Positions 8,624 to 16,989 of a stretch of 47,900 nucleotides of DNA are shown here, in pieces. The notes under the pieces are model-generated. The model worked only from the letters and a program-made list of their open reading frames with translations. It did no database searches and was not told the DNA's origin. Both the position numbers and the translations under genes were made by a program. This stretch comes from Deltaproteobacteria bacterium (GTDB lineage Bacteria; Myxococcota_A; Polyangia; HGW-17; SLPX01), in NCBI GenBank assembly GCA_021162935.1, contig JAGGXR010000049.1:1-47900 (forward strand), in the 5' to 3' direction. Each line of letters opens with the position of its first letter. Position 1 is the stretch's first letter.

Positions 8624-8651
8624 TTGTGGTACTTTTTATCCCGATTATACT
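8624..8651 (+). promoter_or_regulatory. Candidate promoter for DUF1858 fusion gene
   Basis: TTGTGG (8624-8629) and TATACT (8646-8651) are separated by 16 nt, 68 nt upstream of the start at 8719. The -10 box matches the consensus well and the -35 poorly. The surrounding bases are notably AT-rich for this window. Confidence 0.4.
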
Positions 8652-8718
8652 TGCCTTTCCAAAAAAACGTCGCATGTTGATTGCGGTTACAAAACCCGAG
8701 CCTCCTAGGAGTCAGGCC

Positions 8719-10266
8719 ATGCTCATCACAGCGGAAACACGCGTCGGTCAGGCGCTCGAAGCCCATCCCAACCTCAAGCCCATCCTCATCTCGTTGAGTC
8801 CCAGGTTCAAGAAGCTCAACAACCGAGCCATCTTCAAGATGGTGGGCCAATGGGCACGCATGAGAGACGTGGCCCGGATCGGTGGCCTGTCGATCTGCGA
8901 ACTCCTCTACACCCTCAACAGAGAACTGGGCCAGACAGAAGAAATGAGCCGACGGTTCCCAGAATGTATCCAAGAGACGGCAACGCCGCCCACCCAGCCG
9001 CCGGATTGGTTTTCAACCTTGAGCAACGTCCCCGTCAAGGACGTGCGGGGGCGAGACGATTTCTTCCTGCCCGAGATCCAACTCCTGCTCGACACCCTGG
9101 CTCCCGACGCGGCCATCGAAGTGGTCAATGCGTTTGATCCCGCACCCCTCAAGGCAATGGCCGAATCGGACGGTCTCCTCCATCACACCGAAGAACGGGG
9201 CGTCGACGAGATCCACGTCACGTTCTATCGGCCTGCTGCCGGTGCAGACTCCGCTGCCGACACAGGGCCCGCCACGGCGACGGGACGGCCGGCTGCCGTT
9301 GACCGAGACCGAGCCGAACCAGAAGGCCGAACCAAGCGCTCCGTTCCTGCCAACCAGGACGATCGCGTATCGGTCGTGCTCCAATCCGCCACCCCCGTGG
9401 TCTGGCCGGTGCTCGTCCGGATGCTCGAAAGCGACCGCCTCATGACACGAATGAAGTTCGACGAGGTCAAAGTCTGGGACAAGACGGAAAAGCACCTCGG
9501 TTGGATGGTCCAGGGCAAGGCGGACATCAGCTTTTCGGCCGTGGTTGCTGCCACGCGACTGTTCACCACGGGCAAAAACATCAAGATGGTCTCGGTGGAT
9601 GTGTGGGACAACTTTTACGTGCTGAGCCGGGACGGCGCCGTCAAACGCCTCGAAGATCTCAAAGGCCGCCGACTCCAGATGCCCCTGATCAAGACGGCTC
9701 CTCCTGCGGCGGTCACGAATTATCTGCTGCGCGCCAACGGCCTCGATCCGTCCGACTTCGAATTTGCCTTCGGCGATCCGTTCGGCCGCCCCGAAGACAT
9801 CAAAAACGGGTTCATCGCAGGAACCTACGATACGGTCCTCCTCAGGGAACCCGAGGCGAGCTTCGCGCTCGAAGCCACGGGCGGTGATTCCTGCGCATGT
9901 CTGTCCTTTCAGGATCTGTGGCAAAAACTCCACCCCGAATCAGGAGACCTGCCCAATGCGGGACTCGTCTTCAAGGGCGAATTCCTCGAACAACATCCCA
10001 AAGAGGCCAACCTGTTCCAGGAGGAACTCGACACCGCAATCACCTGGGTCACGACCCACCAGGAGGAAGCCGCCGACCGATCCTGGAAGATCATGGGCCA
10101 CAGCAAGCAGCAGGTGGCGGCCTTCCTGGCACACGTCCACCTGGAACACCGCCCAGCCTCGCAGGCCAAAGACGCAGTGGCCCACTACCTCGAAGTGCTT
10201 GCCAACGAAGGTGGTATGAAGATCAAGGGAGGGCTCGAAGCCGCCATGGCGTTCTTCGAGCCATAA
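8719..10266 (+). CDS. DUF1858-DUF2249-substrate-binding-like fusion protein
   Basis: A 515-residue cytoplasmic protein. The start at 8719 is set by AGGAG (8707-8711), 7 nt upstream. Residues about 1-75 match the DUF1858-like helical domain (TRVGQALEAHPNLKPIL, then a GGLSICELLYTLN segment). Residues about 105-175 match DUF2249 (DVRGRDDFFLP ... VVNAFDPAPLKAM). From about 215 to the end it resembles NitT/TauT/THI5-type periplasmic binding proteins (SATPVVWPVLVRMLE, LKGRRLQMPLIKTAPPAAVTNYLLRANGLDPSDFEF, FLEQHPKEANLF). There is no signal peptide, so the binding domain would work inside the cell, perhaps as a ligand sensor. DUF1858/DUF2249 domains occur in hemerythrin- and denitrification-related proteins, so a nitrogen/redox role is possible but unproven. 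The stop lies 2 nt from the stop of the convergent next gene. Confidence 0.82.
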   Translation: MLITAETRVGQALEAHPNLKPILISLSPRFKKLNNRAIFKMVGQWARMRDVARIGGLSICELLYTLNRELGQTEEMSRRFPECIQETATPPTQPPDWFSTLSNVPVKDVRGRDDFFLPEIQLLLDTLAPDAAIEVVNAFDPAPLKAMAESDGLLHHTEERGVDEIHVTFYRPAAGADSAADTGPATATGRPAAVDRDRAEPEGRTKRSVPANQDDRVSVVLQSATPVVWPVLVRMLESDRLMTRMKFDEVKVWDKTEKHLGWMVQGKADISFSAVVAATRLFTTGKNIKMVSVDVWDNFYVLSRDGAVKRLEDLKGRRLQMPLIKTAPPAAVTNYLLRANGLDPSDFEFAFGDPFGRPEDIKNGFIAGTYDTVLLREPEASFALEATGGDSCACLSFQDLWQKLHPESGDLPNAGLVFKGEFLEQHPKEANLFQEELDTAITWVTTHQEEAADRSWKIMGHSKQQVAAFLAHVHLEHRPASQAKDAVAHYLEVLANEGGMKIKGGLEAAMAFFEP

Positions 10267-10268
10267 TG

Positions 10269-11837
10269 CTATGAGCAGGTGCCGGTGATGCAGGCCATCA
10301 ACTCTGCACTGCACGAATTCATCAGGCACTGCTGGCACTGGGGATTGTTCGGACTGATGCATTGCATGAGACAGTTCGAAATCATACATTGGAGCACCGC
10401 ATGCCCTTCCTGCTGTGCCTCGTAGCAACCCGATGACAGGCAATCGTTGGGGCAGATGATGGTCGAACAGTTCGTCATGCATTGGAGCACCACGGCGCAC
10501 GTGTCGCCGCCGCACTCACAGTCCTGCGGACAGACGGCACAACTCTCTCCCAAGAGTTGCTCACACTGTCCGTCACCACAGGTCAAGGCGCACTTCCCGC
10601 AGTCGTCGGCACATGAGTTGCAATCCTCGTTCTTATCGCAATACCCGTCACCGCACCAGGCGCAGGGACCGCAATCCTGGGGGCACGTGTTACAGTCCTC
10701 GTAGGCCTGGCAGTAACCGTCTCCACACTGGTCCGGACACTGACCGCAGTCGTCGGGACAATTCGTACAGTCCTCTTCAGGCTGGCATTGTCCGTCGCCG
10801 CAATGAGCGGGCCCGCAAGTGCCGTTGTAGCAGGCCATGGCCTCGGCGCTGCAGTTCGTCATGATGCATTGCATGCAGCCCTGATCCTGGGGATTTTGAC
10901 ATTCGGTGACGCAGTTTGCGAGCATGCAGGCAAACAGAGCCGACGCCTGAACCTGCGCCTCGTAGCAGCCATCCTCGGCACAAGTATTCATGCAGCTTTG
11001 GTCCATGTTGCACCCTGACGTGCAGTTGAGCACGTCCTGGCACGTATCGGTGCCGCAGGTACAATCAGAAGGACAATTCGCGCAGGTTTCTCCGCCGAGG
11101 GGCTGGCACTGCCCGTCGCCGCAACTCTGGGGGCATTCTCCACAATCCTCCGAACAGGAGTTGCAGTCCTCGTCATGGTCGCAGTAACCATCGCCGCAAA
11201 AAGATGGACATTGCCCACAGTCTTGCGGACAGGACGTGCAATCCTCGTCGTCGGCGCAGGTTCCGTCGCCACACCCCGTGCAGGCGCCGCAGTCATCGGG
11301 GCAATTCTGGCAGTCCTCGGCGGGATCCGTACAGATCCCATCACCACAGGTGACCGGACCTTCGCAGTCCTCGGGACAGGTGGCAGGCGTCTCGCCCTTG
11401 GCGTCCTCACAGACCCCATCGCCGCAAACGGCGCAGGCGCCGCAATCATCGGGACAGGTGTCGCAGGTCTCGTCCCCGACGCAGAACCCGTCGCCACACC
11501 CTGTGCAGACGCCACAGTCATCCGTACAGGTCTCACAGGTCTCGTCTCCGACGCAGAACCCGTCACCACACCCTGTGCAGGCACCGCAGTCATCCGTGCA
11601 GGATTCACAGGTCTCGTCCGCCGAGCAGAATCCGTCACCGCACGTTCCGTTGCAGGCACCGCAGTCACCGGGACAATTCTGGCACGTCTCGTCGCCCTGA
11701 CAGACACCGTCGCCGCAGGTCAACGCCTGACCACGAAACGACCGCCCACAACCGACGAGCCACAAAGACCCGAGCAGCACCAACCCGCCACGCACCTTGG
11801 GCATTACAACCAAGTTCTTCAAGAAACGACGCATCAT
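10269..11837 (-). CDS. Lipoprotein with 13 CGDG Cys-rich repeats
   Basis: A 522-residue extracellular lipoprotein. GGGAGG precedes two adjacent ATGs (11837 and 11834); either may be used. The lipobox is LWLVGC (Cys about 30). The mature protein is built almost entirely of repeats of about 22-25 residues with pattern CGDGxCxxxExCxxCxxDCGxC. I count 13, nine before and four after a first interruption. Two longer modules of about 70 residues interrupt or end the array; both contain DTC-V-CM/T-C, GCYEAQ, CM-NC and CQQC/CMQC patterns and end near MAC-GTC, so they are internal paralogues. Such repeats are known from myxobacterial surface proteins and are probably disulfide-rich and metal- or ligand-binding, though no activity is established. 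The gene lies beside the IS remnant and convergent to the gene at 8719. Confidence 0.9.
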   Translation of the reverse strand: MMRRFLKNLVVMPKVRGGLVLLGSLWLVGCGRSFRGQALTCGDGVCQGDETCQNCPGDCGACNGTCGDGFCSADETCESCTDDCGACTGCGDGFCVGDETCETCTDDCGVCTGCGDGFCVGDETCDTCPDDCGACAVCGDGVCEDAKGETPATCPEDCEGPVTCGDGICTDPAEDCQNCPDDCGACTGCGDGTCADDEDCTSCPQDCGQCPSFCGDGYCDHDEDCNSCSEDCGECPQSCGDGQCQPLGGETCANCPSDCTCGTDTCQDVLNCTSGCNMDQSCMNTCAEDGCYEAQVQASALFACMLANCVTECQNPQDQGCMQCIMTNCSAEAMACYNGTCGPAHCGDGQCQPEEDCTNCPDDCGQCPDQCGDGYCQAYEDCNTCPQDCGPCAWCGDGYCDKNEDCNSCADDCGKCALTCGDGQCEQLLGESCAVCPQDCECGGDTCAVVLQCMTNCSTIICPNDCLSSGCYEAQQEGHAVLQCMISNCLMQCISPNNPQCQQCLMNSCSAELMACITGTCS

Positions 11838-12043
11838 GACACCTCCCGTGCACAACCCGCACAACTCCCATCGTGGAACTCACGCAGACGAGTCTATCTT
11901 GCCACTGTCAGACCAGGCTTACAACACGAAAACCAAACATCAACGAGATCATCGCAACATCGACTTGAAGTGGACCCCAAGTTTTGGACCAGGGTGTAAG
12001 GTGGTATGTGGGGCTTGCTCCCAAGAAGAAAGGAGCAGGAGCA

Positions 12044-12145
12044 ATGACGAGGAAACGCAAAAGGTACGGGACGGAATTCAAGGCCAAGGTTGCCCTGGAG
12101 GCGATACGGGAAGAACAGACAGTGGCGGAAATCGCGCGCAGGTAC
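12044..12145 (+). pseudogene. IS3-family transposase OrfA, N-terminal fragment
   Basis: An ATG at 12044 follows AAAGGAG. The first 34 residues (MTRKRKRYGTEFKAKVALEA, then IREEQTVAEIARRY) match the helix-turn-helix N-terminus of IS3-family OrfA proteins. Homology stops at ARRY, where the sequence runs directly into an IS4-type reading frame. About two thirds of OrfA and all of OrfB, with the DDE catalytic site, are missing, so it cannot transpose. Confidence 0.85.
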
Positions 12146-12586
12146 GTCGAAGTCGCCGGGCTCTATCACGAATGCTGGGAGTTGGAACTCGGTTATGACG
12201 AAATCAAGACGCACATGCTTGAGCGCCAAGAAGCCCTTCGCAGCAAAAACCCCGAAGGCATTCGATAAAAAATATGGGGCATTCTTCTCGCCTACAATCT
12301 CGTCCGCAAAAAAATGCTCGACGTTGCCGAAGCAGCGGGAGTAGAGCCGCTCAGAATCAGCTTCCGTCACTCGTTGCAGCTCATCCGGATTTTCTGCTTG
12401 ATCGAGGCTTGGACTTGCGCACCGGGCAATCTCCCCAAGCGACTCTCATCTCACCTCGAGATGATGGAGAGCCTTCTCATCTTGCCCGAACGTCGGCCTG
12501 ATCGTCGCTACAAGCGACACGTGAAAATAAAGATGAGCAGCTACAAAAGAACCCCAGGGCGACCGATCACCAAGGGAGCGAAATGA
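12146..12586 (+). pseudogene. IS4-family transposase, C-terminal fragment with nonsense codon
   Basis: About 146 codons match the end of IS4-family transposases, from the region of the YREK signature (LYHECWELELGYDEIKTHML) to a basic C-terminus (GRPITKGAK). Two lesions are visible. The conserved Arg of the Y-2-R-3-E-6-K signature is Cys. An in-frame TAA at 12266-12268 interrupts EGIR/KIWGILLAYNLVR, where relatives read a Gln-type codon. The N-terminal part with the first two catalytic Asp residues is missing. The frame is otherwise open, so decay is fairly recent. Confidence 0.85.
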
Positions 12587-12630
12587 TCCAACAATCCCCT
12601 TATCTGACCGGCATTGGCCCTAAGCTGGTT

Positions 12631-14448
12631 TCACGGACGGACGGAATGGGGCAGCACCACCACCGAGGGGTGGTCTGTGAACTTGTCTCTTGTGAAGCTG
12701 AAATCCTCGGTATAACCGGCTTCCTCGGCGGACGAGTAGTGATTGTTGTTCGCCAAGGTGGCCACGAAAGCCGAGTTGTTTCCGCCCAGGTCATTCCAGA
12801 CGTCCGGGCTATTGCAGATGTCGTTGTTTTGGAACGTGCTCTCTGCATCGTTGCCCGAGGCTTCCAGGTACCCACTCTGACAGTCTATCAATGTGTTTTC
12901 TTCGACGATCGTGGCATAAGATGCCAGTTTGAGTGGAAAGTGCCCTTCGTCGCCGCAGTTATAGAAAAGATTGTCCCTCAACTCCGAGTAGGCAAATCCC
13001 GTTCTCAGGCTGCCCTCTCCTTCGTTGTTCGGGGGCCCCCCCGATCCGGAGCTGATGCAAGGTGCCGAATCGAAGATCACGTTCTTGGTAAATATCGTGT
13101 TTCGGACGTTGTAGTGTCCCACCACTGATGCCCGTCCACGATTTCCGACTCCCGTGTAGCCCCAGAGGATATTGCCGGTGATGATCATGGGGTTGTCCGG
13201 ATTCATGGAACCGCCCTTGAAGTCGAAGCCGTTCTCCGTGGTGGGCTTGGTGTCATCGTCGATGTACATCTGGTTGCAGGCGCAAAGGAGCCCCTCCACG
13301 TCCAACGGTTGCCTGAGCCCGGTGTCGGGATTGATGAACCTGACGGGCATGATGGCATCGTTCTGGTTGTAGAACTCGTTGTTGATGATCTTGGTGTTCA
13401 TGATGTGGATGCCGGTGGTCCGAGTCATGCCTCCCAGGATGATACCCACGGCGTCGCATTCTCTCATGTCTTCGAATCGGCTGTTTTGAATCGTGTTGTT
13501 GTGGGCGCCGCTCCTGATGTTGATGGCATTGTTGATAGACCAGGTGTAGGCTCGGTTGACGACGTTGTGTTCGGCTCCTGCCTTGAATGCAAAGATCCCG
13601 TAATTCGAGGCGGTGTATTGATCCCAGAGCGCCATCCGGTCGATGGTCCAGTACGATGAGTCTACGTCGAAAAGGACCTTTGCGAGATGATCCGTGTCCC
13701 TGGGAAGAGCACCTGGGTGATCGTCGTTTCCGTTGTAGAGCGCGATCGTCCTACGACGTGATTCGGTGCCGCTTTGTGTCAGGACGATTCGATCGATGCC
13801 GGTGTAGTCATTCGGGACCACGTAGAAGTGGAACTTGTCCGGGTCATTGATGTGTGACCAATCTTCGTCTGTTTGGATCAAGAAATGCTCCGGATCGTTC
13901 GAGTCGTAAGGGGGGATCGATACCTCTTCGAGATACTGCCTCGCACAGGCATCGCCCATGTGCTCGATGCATGCCAAGCCGTTGGGATAGTACCCGGCCT
14001 CGCAGTCACATTGGGCTTCGCCCTCCACGACGCTGCAGGTGCCGTGCCCCGAGCAGTCGATACCATCACAGGGGTCAGCGCTGTCCTCGATGCATGCCAG
14101 GCCGTCTGGGTGGTACCCGGCCTCGCAGTCACATTGGGCTTCGCCCTCCACGACGCTGCAGGTGCCGTGTCCCGAGCAGTCGACATCCTTGCAAGGGTCG
14201 GCGGCGTCCTCAATGCAGGACAGGCCGTCTGGGTGGTACCCGGCCTCACAGTCACAGATCGCAGCGCCGTCGGCCACGGCACAGGTCCCGTGGCCCGAGC
14301 AATCCACGTCTGCACAGGGATCGCTTTCGTCCCCGAAGTCTCTCTCGCACCCACCAGTCAGACCAGTCAGAAAGATGGACAGAACCGACACCCCCAAGTA
14401 GAGCGGTGCCCAAGAGTTCGTTGCTATAGTTTTTGTTTCGTTTATCAT
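12631..14448 (-). CDS. EGF-like / parallel beta-helix lipoprotein
   Basis: A 605-residue surface lipoprotein. GGAGGG lies about 7 nt upstream of the ATG; the lipobox is LTGGC (Cys 34). Residues about 42-165 hold three EGF-like modules of 41 residues, each with DPC--VDCSGHGTC and CDCEAGYHPDGL. The remainder has repeated short Asn-rich strands (ITGNILWGY, FTKNVIFDS, LRDNLFYNC) typical of right-handed parallel beta-helix proteins, which often bind or cleave polysaccharide; no catalytic set can be named. The stop codon lies immediately beside the IS4 remnant, so the original C-terminus may have been changed by that insertion. It is divergent from the FHA gene and has a promoter candidate at 14485-14515. 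Confidence 0.87.
   Translation of the reverse strand: MINETKTIATNSWAPLYLGVSVLSIFLTGLTGGCERDFGDESDPCADVDCSGHGTCAVADGAAICDCEAGYHPDGLSCIEDAADPCKDVDCSGHGTCSVVEGEAQCDCEAGYHPDGLACIEDSADPCDGIDCSGHGTCSVVEGEAQCDCEAGYYPNGLACIEHMGDACARQYLEEVSIPPYDSNDPEHFLIQTDEDWSHINDPDKFHFYVVPNDYTGIDRIVLTQSGTESRRRTIALYNGNDDHPGALPRDTDHLAKVLFDVDSSYWTIDRMALWDQYTASNYGIFAFKAGAEHNVVNRAYTWSINNAINIRSGAHNNTIQNSRFEDMRECDAVGIILGGMTRTTGIHIMNTKIINNEFYNQNDAIMPVRFINPDTGLRQPLDVEGLLCACNQMYIDDDTKPTTENGFDFKGGSMNPDNPMIITGNILWGYTGVGNRGRASVVGHYNVRNTIFTKNVIFDSAPCISSGSGGPPNNEGEGSLRTGFAYSELRDNLFYNCGDEGHFPLKLASYATIVEENTLIDCQSGYLEASGNDAESTFQNNDICNSPDVWNDLGGNNSAFVATLANNNHYSSAEEAGYTEDFSFTRDKFTDHPSVVVLPHSVRP
13964..14332 (-). repeat. 123-bp tandem repeats encoding EGF-like modules
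   Basis: Three units with a period of exactly 123 bp (41 codons) encode the three EGF-like domains of the lipoprotein. Unit borders can be seen at the tcgatgca/tcaatgca matches at 13964, 14087 and 14210. The first two copies share long identical runs, so duplication is recent or conversion is ongoing. Confidence 0.85.
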
Positions 14449-14484
14449 ATTGAGCCCTCCTTTCCTTTGTGGTTCCCTGTTTCG

Positions 14485-14515
14485 AGTATACCCTTGATGA
14501 GTGCACAGGTGTCAA
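14485..14515 (-). promoter_or_regulatory. Candidate promoter of the beta-helix lipoprotein gene
   Basis: Read on the minus strand: TTGACA (14515-14510) and TATACT (14490-14485), a full and a 5-of-6 match, but with a 19-nt spacer, longer than the usual 17. Such a stretched spacer is seen at activator-dependent promoters. The -10 lies 36 nt upstream of the ATG at 14448. The large palindrome at 14532 begins 16 nt upstream of the -35. Confidence 0.5.
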
Positions 14516-14531
14516 CCGTAAAGGCAGGACT

Positions 14532-14579
14532 GAGTGTGGCTCCTTTTCCCCGACGCGTCGGGGAAAAGGAGCCGCACTC
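14532..14579. repeat. 48-bp near-perfect palindrome without loop
   Basis: The inner 36 bp (14538-14573) are a perfect palindrome centred between 14555 and 14556 (CGACG/CGTCG). The arms contain GGCTCC, TTTT and CCCC runs on one side and their complements on the other. Six more bases on each side pair with one mismatch. It lies between divergent genes, just upstream of the lipoprotein promoter candidate and 58 nt before the FHA gene start. No other copy was noticed in the window. It could be an operator, a cruciform or RNA hairpin, or the footprint of a small mobile repeat. Confidence 0.9.
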
Positions 14580-14637
14580 CACGAAAAACCGGACCTTGCA
14601 TCCATCCTTCAAAATAGGTACCCTAAATCGTGTCATC

Positions 14638-16029
14638 ATGGAACAGCCGCAGCCCCACAAGACCAGGACGCTCAAGACGGAAATCGGTGCTGATGAACCG
14701 ACACCCATGACCGAAGACGTGCATCCCGAGCAGCTCTCCGAACAGGATTCCTTGGTATTTGCGGCGAGCTGGAACCTCGCAACCAACTATCAAATGGTGG
14801 GCCGCATCCAAGAATCGGTGGAATATTATTTGGTCTCTGCGGCCATTCTGGAACGATCTGGTCAGTATCCCAAACAAATCTACGAGATGGTGCTCACCCT
14901 CGACCAGGACAACGCCCTGGCCGCCTCCCGACTGGATCCGTCGGCCGTATCCCGATCCCGGGGCGCCTTGTTCGTGCAACACGTGCTGTCCCGTCACGAC
15001 GTGGAGCAGATCCTCGAAACCCTGAAGGACGAGGAACGACGCCGATGGGTGACCCCGCCCAGGGGCAACCAGCGGGCCTGCCCCGAATGCGGCATGGGCA
15101 TCGCCGAGGGCCAAACGGTCTGCGCCATGTGCGGAGCCAAGCTCCAGTCGGCCTATCAACGCCGATCCACTGCAGCCTATTCGGTCACGGCCGATGGCTC
15201 CATCGAGCCCATCGCTCTCGCAGCGGCATCGACCAACGCTACAGCCGACGAGGCACAGGCCCCGATCAAGCAGATGGATCCATCACCCAAACAGGAATCC
15301 TCGTCCCCAGTGCCGAACGAAAACGCCGATGACCTCCAGACGGATCCGATCGTGCCTCGGACTCAGGCGGACAGGACGGATACGGCCAAGATTCGCATCA
15401 GCAACGTCGCCGGGATCCAGAATAGCGCAACGCCTCCGGTCGGACGGCAGGTGAACAACGCCTTCGTGGCGCTCGTGGATATGGAAGGCAAGCCGCTCGG
15501 ACAGGCCGCGGGCCCCGTCATCGAAGTGGGCAGTGCTGTGGGCCGCCTGGGCACAGGCCGCCCAGGCCTTGCCGACGAGCAGGCCCGCATCGAGTGGAAC
15601 GGCTCGGCCTTCACCGTACGGACGGCAGACGGAGCCCCCGTCCATGTCGTGGTCCATGGGGAGTTTCTGTGCCAACCAGGCCAGCATGTCCAGGTGGGCC
15701 GACAGGTCCTTCGGATCGACTCGGTGCCGAAAGGCATCCAGGTGGCGCTGCTGGGGCCGAATGGACAACCCACCATAATCTGCGCCTTCAAAGAGGATCG
15801 GATCAACCTGGGCGCCTCGGATGCGTCCCTTTCCTTTCCCCAGGACCCATACCTCGCGCCAGGCCACGCAGAACTCGTCCGCACGGATCAAGGGGTGCTC
15901 CTGCGCGACCTGGACACGGATTCGGGCACCTTCGTAAGCCTGCCGAGCCCCGCGGAAGTTTCTCCGGGCACCGTGTTGCGCTTTGGGGACTACTTCGCCT
16001 CCCTGGACCTCTCTGGCACGCAAAACTGA
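14638..16029 (+). CDS. Zinc-ribbon and FHA-domain protein
   Basis: A 463-residue cytoplasmic protein, probably a phosphothreonine-binding adaptor. The ATG at 14638 is the first plausible start after the palindrome; no strong ribosome site is seen, and ATG 14707 is an alternative. The N-terminal ~130 residues are helical and TPR-like (AASWNLATNYQMVGRIQESVEYY). A zinc ribbon follows at about 147-171 (CPECGMG ... CAMCGAKL). After a disordered linker there are two FHA-like regions, about 295-375 (VGRLGTGRPGLADEQARIEW) and 380-463 (LGASDASLSF ... LAPGHAELV ... LRDLDTDSGTFV). The second keeps the D-S-GT-V pattern but not the usual G-R and S-x-x-H motifs exactly. FHA proteins commonly read marks placed by Ser/Thr kinases; the kinase at 24105 is a possible partner. 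lipB begins 9 nt downstream. Confidence 0.82.
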   Translation: MEQPQPHKTRTLKTEIGADEPTPMTEDVHPEQLSEQDSLVFAASWNLATNYQMVGRIQESVEYYLVSAAILERSGQYPKQIYEMVLTLDQDNALAASRLDPSAVSRSRGALFVQHVLSRHDVEQILETLKDEERRRWVTPPRGNQRACPECGMGIAEGQTVCAMCGAKLQSAYQRRSTAAYSVTADGSIEPIALAAASTNATADEAQAPIKQMDPSPKQESSSPVPNENADDLQTDPIVPRTQADRTDTAKIRISNVAGIQNSATPPVGRQVNNAFVALVDMEGKPLGQAAGPVIEVGSAVGRLGTGRPGLADEQARIEWNGSAFTVRTADGAPVHVVVHGEFLCQPGQHVQVGRQVLRIDSVPKGIQVALLGPNGQPTIICAFKEDRINLGASDASLSFPQDPYLAPGHAELVRTDQGVLLRDLDTDSGTFVSLPSPAEVSPGTVLRFGDYFASLDLSGTQN

Positions 16030-16038
16030 GCTTTCGCC

Positions 16039-16836
16039 ATGGCTTCTGCAGAATCCCTGTCCGCACCCGTTTCCCCAGGCGAAAACCCGAAAATTTTTTC
16101 ATCGGAACGGGGACAACGGCCGGTCGCTGCCTCCCTCGGCCTCGTCCCCTATGGTCGGGCCCACGACCTCCAGGTCCACCTGCGTGACTGCATTCTCCGC
16201 AAACGCCTGCCCGAGGTGATCCTCGCCCTCGAACACCCACCAGTCATCACCCTGGGGCGCCGCGGGGATCCCGCCAACATCACGGTGCCCGATGAAACAC
16301 TCGCCAATCTGGGCGTGGAGGTGCACCAGATCGAACGAGGCGGCGACGTCACCTACCACGGCCCAGGCCAGCTCGTGCTCTACCCGATCATGCGCATCGA
16401 TCGATCGGTCCGGGCCCACGTGGCCGCCATGGCTCAGGCCGCCACCGAGGTCCTCGCCGACCTGGGAATCGAAGCAGCCTGGGACAACGACCGACCGGGG
16501 CTGTGGGTGGACAATCGCAAGATTGCCGCCATCGGCGTCCACGTGCACCACGGCGTGGCCATCCATGGCCTGGCCGTCAACCTGTCCACGGATCTGTCTG
16601 GATTCGACCTCATCGTGCCCTGCGGCCTGCGGGACGCAGGGGTCACCTCGGTCGCCGAGCAGCAGGGACGATCTCCCAACCCGGCGGACCTGTCTGAAGT
16701 GCTCATCACGCGATTCTTAGAGGCGAGTCACCGGCCAACTGCTCACTTTTTGCGAGACTTTGAACTTTTTTCATATCTTCATGAGCAGGACTGTCCCTTC
16801 GATGGAGAAAAGGCCGCCGATCGAAACGGTCGCTGA
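16039..16836 (+). CDS. lipB: Octanoyl-[acyl carrier protein]:protein N-octanoyltransferase
   Basis: LipB transfers octanoyl groups from acyl carrier protein to lipoyl domains of dehydrogenase complexes, the first step of lipoate synthesis, in the cytoplasm. Family motifs are intact: RGGDVTYHGPGQLVLYPI, GLWVDNRKIAAIGV with the catalytic Lys (about 161), and HGLAVNLSTDLSGFDLIVPCGL with the catalytic Cys (about 195). At 265 residues it is slightly long, with about 30 extra residues at each end. It starts 9 nt after the FHA gene stop with a weak ribosome site, so it may be translated from the same message. No lipA is present in the window. Confidence 0.95.
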   Translation: MASAESLSAPVSPGENPKIFSSERGQRPVAASLGLVPYGRAHDLQVHLRDCILRKRLPEVILALEHPPVITLGRRGDPANITVPDETLANLGVEVHQIERGGDVTYHGPGQLVLYPIMRIDRSVRAHVAAMAQAATEVLADLGIEAAWDNDRPGLWVDNRKIAAIGVHVHHGVAIHGLAVNLSTDLSGFDLIVPCGLRDAGVTSVAEQQGRSPNPADLSEVLITRFLEASHRPTAHFLRDFELFSYLHEQDCPFDGEKAADRNGR

Positions 16837-16989
16837 TGGAATTGAACCTGGCGATCGGCGTCTCTGCGCCCATTGGCGACCCCACGAGCCTGCCCACAAG
16901 GCCACAATCGGACCTTGCGTCACATGGTTCGTATTTTGCATGACACTTGTTTCATCAAAGATTGGATTCGAACCCGCTCGGAGGACAAC

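Larger units (their letters stand above)
8319..8718. other. 400-bp divergent intergenic region
   Basis: No convincing gene is seen between the thioesterase gene (minus) and the DUF1858 fusion (plus). Open frames here are short and lack ribosome sites or recognisable products. The region holds the dyads at 8338-8357 and a promoter candidate at 8624-8651. Confidence 0.5.
11966..12625 (+). mobile_element. Chimeric insertion-sequence remnant (IS3-family left end + IS4-family 3' part)
   Basis: The left part starts with TGAAGTGGACCCCAAG (11966 on), typical of IS3-family terminal repeats, then the start of an IS3 orfA. At about 12146 the reading switches, in the same frame, to the C-terminal part of an IS4-family transposase, which runs to about 12586. 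The tail to roughly 12625 is probably IS4 flank or end; its right border is not certain. Neither element is complete: IS3 orfB and the IS4 N-terminal catalytic part are absent. This is a deletion or insertion scar joining two elements. Confidence 0.8.

Noticed and set aside
10350-11740. CRISPR-like regular repeats
   Set aside because: Repeats of about 66-75 bp vary in sequence, keep the reading frame and encode CGDG modules; there are no identical repeats with unique spacers and no cas genes.
13873-14637. 255-codon upstream extension of the FHA gene
   Set aside because: It would be antisense to the EGF repeats of the lipoprotein gene and would translate through the palindrome and promoter region; the domain content begins only after 14638.
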